A stretch of DNA of 64,000 nt, taken from Streptomyces griseus subsp. griseus. GTDB lineage: Bacteria > Actinomycetota > Actinomycetes > Streptomycetales > Streptomycetaceae. Position numbers and translations under genes: made by a program. Below, one piece after another: positions 60,794-64,000 of this stretch (the stretch's first letter is position 1; the number at the start of each line of letters is the position of its first letter). The notes beneath the pieces were generated by a model. That model made no database searches, had not been told where the DNA came from, and worked only from the letters and a program-made list of their open reading frames with translations. The stretch covers positions 372,001 to 436,000 of the forward strand of contig NZ_JOJE01000003.1 of NCBI RefSeq assembly GCF_000720255.1, read 5' to 3'.

Positions 60794-61875
60794 GCGTGCT
60801 CCAACTTCTCTTCGCCGCGCTTCTCGTCCTGGCCAACGGCTTCTTCGTCGGCGCCGAGTTCGCGCTCGTCTCCGTCCGCCGCAGCCAGATCGAGCCTCTC
60901 GGCACCGCCAGGGCCCGCCAGGTCCTCTACGGCCTGGAGCGCCTGCCGCAGATGATGGCGGCCGCCCAGTTCGGCATCACGATCTGCTCGCTGACCCTCG
61001 GCGCGGTGGCCGAACCCACGGTCGCCAAGCTGCTGGAACCGGTCTTCGAGTGGATCCACCTGCCGCACGGCATGATCCACCCGCTGGGCTATGTCATAGC
61101 CCTGGCCGCGGTGGTCTTCTTCCACCTCGTCATCGGCGAGATGGTCCCGAAGAACCTCGCGATGGCGGCGCCGGAGAAGGCCGCGCTGTGGCTCAGCCCC
61201 GGCCTGGTCGCCTTCGCCCGAGTGTGCCGGCCGATCACCGTGGCCCTCGGCGCCGTGGCCCAGGGCATCCTGCGGCTCTTCCGTGTCGAGCCCAAGGACG
61301 AGGTCGAGGCCGTCTTCACCAGTGAGCAGCTCAACCGGCTGGTGGAGGACTCCGGTCAGGCCGGTCTGCTCGACCCCGAGGAGCAGGAGCGCCTGGAGGA
61401 CGCCCTGGAGCTGGGCTCCCGCCCGGTGACGGACGTCCTGCTGAGGCGCGAGTCCCTGGTGACGGTGAGCCCGTCGGTCACCCCGGGCCAGATCGTCGCC
61501 CTGACCGCCCGCACGGGCTACTCCCGCTTCCCCGTCGCCGCCGAGACCGGTGCCTTCATGGGCTACCTGCACGTGAAGGACGTACTCGACCTGGAGGACT
61601 CCGAACGCGCGGTGCCGCAGCAGATCTGGCGGCCGATGACCACGCTCAGGTCGGAGCTGCCGCTGGATGACGCCCTGACGGTCATGCGGCGAGCCGCCAC
61701 CCACCTCGCGCAGGTGGCGGACACGTCCGGCAAGGTGCTGGGCCTGGTCGCCCTGGAGGACGTCCTGGAACTCCTGGTCGGCGAGGTCCGCGACCCGGCC
61801 CACCGGGAAATTCCGGAGGTACGGGTGACGGAACCGCGGGTGAGCGGGGAGCCGGAGCAGGCAATGGCCACCTAG
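60790..61875 (+). CDS. CNNM/CBS-domain (CorC/HlyC-like) membrane protein 2, shorter
   Basis: Paralogue of the preceding gene, 361 residues. It has the CNNM domain (LQLLFAALLVLANGFFVGAEFALVSV, EMVPKNLAMAAPEKAALWLSP) and a CBS pair (TDVLLRRESLVTVSP, GYSRFPVAAETGAFMGYLHVKD, LGLVALEDVLELLVGEVRD) but stops soon after the second CBS domain, so the CorC_HlyC C-terminal domain is missing. The pair may form a hetero-oligomer. Long in-frame sequence upstream belongs to a shadow frame of gene 1; the ATG at 60790 overlaps its stop. Confidence 0.9.
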   Translation: MSVLQLLFAALLVLANGFFVGAEFALVSVRRSQIEPLGTARARQVLYGLERLPQMMAAAQFGITICSLTLGAVAEPTVAKLLEPVFEWIHLPHGMIHPLGYVIALAAVVFFHLVIGEMVPKNLAMAAPEKAALWLSPGLVAFARVCRPITVALGAVAQGILRLFRVEPKDEVEAVFTSEQLNRLVEDSGQAGLLDPEEQERLEDALELGSRPVTDVLLRRESLVTVSPSVTPGQIVALTARTGYSRFPVAAETGAFMGYLHVKDVLDLEDSERAVPQQIWRPMTTLRSELPLDDALTVMRRAATHLAQVADTSGKVLGLVALEDVLELLVGEVRDPAHREIPEVRVTEPRVSGEPEQAMAT

Positions 61876-61958
61876 CCGACTGCGCTCACGACGCTGGTGC
61901 GGGCGGGTGGTGAATTCGCTCGCCCGCGCTTGCGAGGTGCTGCCTGCGCCCACACGTG

Positions 61959-63821
61959 TCACATGGCCGACGGATCCTGCGGCCCCCGCCCCGACAGCAC
62001 CTCTCCGTACGCCTGCATCAGATCCGCCAACCGCAACGTCGACAAGTCATCCCGAGTCAGCGACCCCGGGTAATTCGACAACCGCAGATCCCGATACGCG
62101 CAGCTCTTCTCGTACAGCGTCCGCAGAAACCGCCCGTTGCCCAACTCGTCGATCCACCCCTGCTCGACGACATGCCCGGCGATCGAGCGCAGCTCGTCGA
62201 GCGCCTCCTCGTCCCACACATCCCCGTTCTCCGCCGCGAGCACCTCACCGATCGAGGTGAGTTCGAGCGGCCGGTACGAGGGAAAGTCGACGCGTGTCGT
62301 GAAGCGTGACGACAGCCCGGGGTTCGCGGCGAGCAGCCGGTCCATGCCCTCCGGATAGCCCGCGAGTATCACGACCAGGTGGTCGCGGTTGTCCTCGGCC
62401 CGCTTCAGCAGCACCTGGAGCGCCTCGTCCCCGTACGCGTCCCCCTTGCCGTAACCGGAGTTGGACAGCGAGTAGGCCTCGTCGACGAAGAGGACACCGC
62501 CGAGCGCCGAGTCGATCAGTTCGTTGGCCTTCACGGCCGTCTGGCCCAGGTACTCGCCGACCAGGTCGGCCCGCTGCGCCTCCACGAGATGGTCGCCACC
62601 CAGCAGACCGAGGGCGTAGAAGACCCGGCCGAGGATGCGGGCCACCGTGGTCTTGCCGGTGCCGGAGGGGCCGGAGAAGACGAAGTGGCGTTTGGGCGGC
62701 TGCACCGGCAGCCCCTGCCCGGCCCGCAGCCGCGCCATGTTCAACTGCGCCGACAGGGCTTTGACCTGCCGTTTCACCGGCTCCAGCCCCACCATGCGCT
62801 CCAGCTCGGCGAGCGCATCCTCCAGTAACTCGGGGTCGGTGGGCCCGGCGGGCAGCGTCGACGCTACGACGGTCTTCTCGCGTACCGCCGGATCGGTGAC
62901 CGTCGGCAGGGGAGTGGCCGGCGGCAGCTCGGCCTCGGGGAGTCGCAGATCGCGCCCCTCCGTGCCGAACAGCGGGTCGAGGGTGTCCGGTCCGTCCACG
63001 CTGTCCTGTCCGACTCCGGTGAGCGTGATCGCCGCGAGGCCGGCCGGGTCGTCGTAGCCGTCGCCCTCGGCTATCGCCGCGAGCCGCGCCGAGGTGTCCA
63101 TGAAGGCGGGGTCGACGCGGTGCACGGCACGGTAGAGCGGCAGTGCGGCCGCGCTGCGGCCCGTGCCCTCGTGCGCGCGGGCCAGCCAGTAGCGCAGCTC
63201 CTTGCGTTGCGGCTGCTCGCTGCGACAGCGCATCAGCGCCGCCGAAAGGAGGGGTTCGGCCTGCCCGTACATCTCAAGGCGGACCCGGGCCATGCCGCCG
63301 AACAGGCCGGCCTCGATGCCGAGCAGCGGATCGTCGAGCAGCGATTCGGTGTGCCGTACGAGCTGTTCCCAGTCCTTGACCAGGTAGGCGCGGCAGGCGT
63401 GCAGGAAGCGGACCTGGTGGTCGGTGTCGACGGGTGGCAGACCGGCGAGCGCCCGGTCCAGCTCGGGGACGTGCCGGCCGTCCAGCCAGTGCGAGGCGTG
63501 CGCGAGCAGCAGATCGCGCGGGTGTTCCAGCACGGGCTGCACCCACCAGCCCAGCCAGTACCAGGAGTTGAGTGTGCGACGGTGCCGGGTGCGCTGTTCG
63601 CCGAAGCGGTCGCGGTGGCGGAACATCCGCAGCAGCGCGGTCGTCGTGTCGACGCGCAGCGCGTGCAGACCGAGCCAGCCATCGGCCATCCCGGGGTCTA
63701 TCCGCACCGCGGCGCGGAACTCCTCCTCGGCCTGCGGATAGGCGCCCATGGTGTAGGCGTCCACGCCTCGCAGCCAGGCGAGCTCGGCCGGGGCCTCGGG
63801 GCCTTGTGTTCCGAAGTCCAT
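61959..63821 (-). CDS. EccA/CbxX-like AAA+ ATPase with N-terminal TPR-like repeats
   Basis: The 620-residue protein resembles EccA of type VII secretion systems. Residues 1 to about 270 are helical TPR-like repeats (YPQAEEEFRAAVRIDPGMADGW, RSAAALPLYRAVHRVDP); a Pro/Thr-rich linker follows; then one CbxX/CfqX-type AAA+ domain with Walker A GPSGTGKT (384-391), Walker B GGVLFVDEAYSL, a VGEYLGQTA pore loop, sensor AGYPEGMDRL, and the Arg finger region NPGLSSRF. ATG 63821 chosen behind a GGGGGA sequence. No esx or ecc gene is within this window, so whether it serves secretion is unknown. Confidence 0.88.
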   Translation of the reverse strand: MDFGTQGPEAPAELAWLRGVDAYTMGAYPQAEEEFRAAVRIDPGMADGWLGLHALRVDTTTALLRMFRHRDRFGEQRTRHRRTLNSWYWLGWWVQPVLEHPRDLLLAHASHWLDGRHVPELDRALAGLPPVDTDHQVRFLHACRAYLVKDWEQLVRHTESLLDDPLLGIEAGLFGGMARVRLEMYGQAEPLLSAALMRCRSEQPQRKELRYWLARAHEGTGRSAAALPLYRAVHRVDPAFMDTSARLAAIAEGDGYDDPAGLAAITLTGVGQDSVDGPDTLDPLFGTEGRDLRLPEAELPPATPLPTVTDPAVREKTVVASTLPAGPTDPELLEDALAELERMVGLEPVKRQVKALSAQLNMARLRAGQGLPVQPPKRHFVFSGPSGTGKTTVARILGRVFYALGLLGGDHLVEAQRADLVGEYLGQTAVKANELIDSALGGVLFVDEAYSLSNSGYGKGDAYGDEALQVLLKRAEDNRDHLVVILAGYPEGMDRLLAANPGLSSRFTTRVDFPSYRPLELTSIGEVLAAENGDVWDEEALDELRSIAGHVVEQGWIDELGNGRFLRTLYEKSCAYRDLRLSNYPGSLTRDDLSTLRLADLMQAYGEVLSGRGPQDPSAM

Positions 63822-64000
63822 CACGTCCCCCACAAACCGTGCCCCCGTCGGTAGGCCGCCGGTCGTCGCCCGTCGGCCGCCTTGATCGAACCGCCGTACC
63901 GCGGAGCGGAGTTGCAACAGTGCGCGAAGCAGCCGTCCGTAGGTCGCACCGAGGGCATCGTACCCGTGGGGTGTCGCCCGCCGAAGGGTGGCGTGCGGGT
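63822..64000. other. Upstream region of the AAA+ gene, no gene seen
   Basis: 179 bp to the end of the window. I see no coding pattern, hairpin or promoter that I could defend; it must hold the promoter of the AAA+ gene. Confidence 0.4.

Overview
The window is a contiguous piece of core chromosome from a high-GC actinomycete, almost certainly a Streptomyces. The evidence is very high third-position GC, many GTG/TTG starts, a BldD protein with intact c-di-GMP ligands, an sIHF-type nucleoid protein, the GuaB1, RibM and DUF5995 families, and a gene order that matches my memory of the corresponding Streptomyces coelicolor core region. No prophage, transposase, CRISPR array, rRNA or tRNA gene was seen.

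Layout. (1) 1-5146: the 3' end of mltG, then a shikimate cluster aroE, a small Gln-rich membrane protein, aroC-aroK-aroB. (2) 5364-9291: a Pro-rich P-loop protein, an M24 peptidase-like protein with an altered metal site, efp and nusB, converging on bldD. (3) 9505-19555: a pyrimidine operon behind a PyrR-type RNA element: pyrR, pyrB, pyrC, a small membrane protein, carA, carB, pyrD, pyrF (no pyrE). (4) 19845-29747: housekeeping genes mihF, gmk, rpoZ, coaBC, metK, a PriA-like protein, an HTH protein, fmt and rsmB. (5) 29748-35845: a repeat-rich gap with a possible glycosyltransferase remnant, an MMPL transporter, rpe, a SorC-type regulator and GuaB1 (probable GMP reductase).

(6) 35913-50109 is a more accessory stretch: GNAT, amino-acid permease, Lrp/AsnC regulator, two MFS proteins, an SGNH hydrolase, a nitrilase plus flavin amine oxidase pair resembling the DavA/DavB lysine-amide route, an F420-type oxidoreductase, DUF5995, a GH6 glycosidase with a TTA codon, an NCS2 nucleobase permease and a thioesterase. 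(7) 50255-54017: a ROK regulator with an eroded zinc motif, a 630-bp GC-rich repeat tract, and an NmrA-like gene beside an ECF41-type sigma factor with a matching candidate promoter. (8) 54210-58764: an FMN riboswitch controlling ribE-ribM-ribBA-ribH, followed by hisE-hisG. (9) 58784-63821: a PH-like membrane protein, a structured leader before two CNNM/CBS (CorC-like) proteins, and an EccA-like AAA+ ATPase.

The most interesting leads are: the permease / Lrp / nitrilase / amine-oxidase neighbourhood with a shared CGCAACGAA motif; a palindromic element bounded by CTAG that supplies both stop codons of a convergent pair; the ECF41-NmrA module; the degenerate M24 and ROK proteins; and the unexplained leader RNA before the CorC-like pair. 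All identifications come from reading sequence and recall of families; no database search was run.
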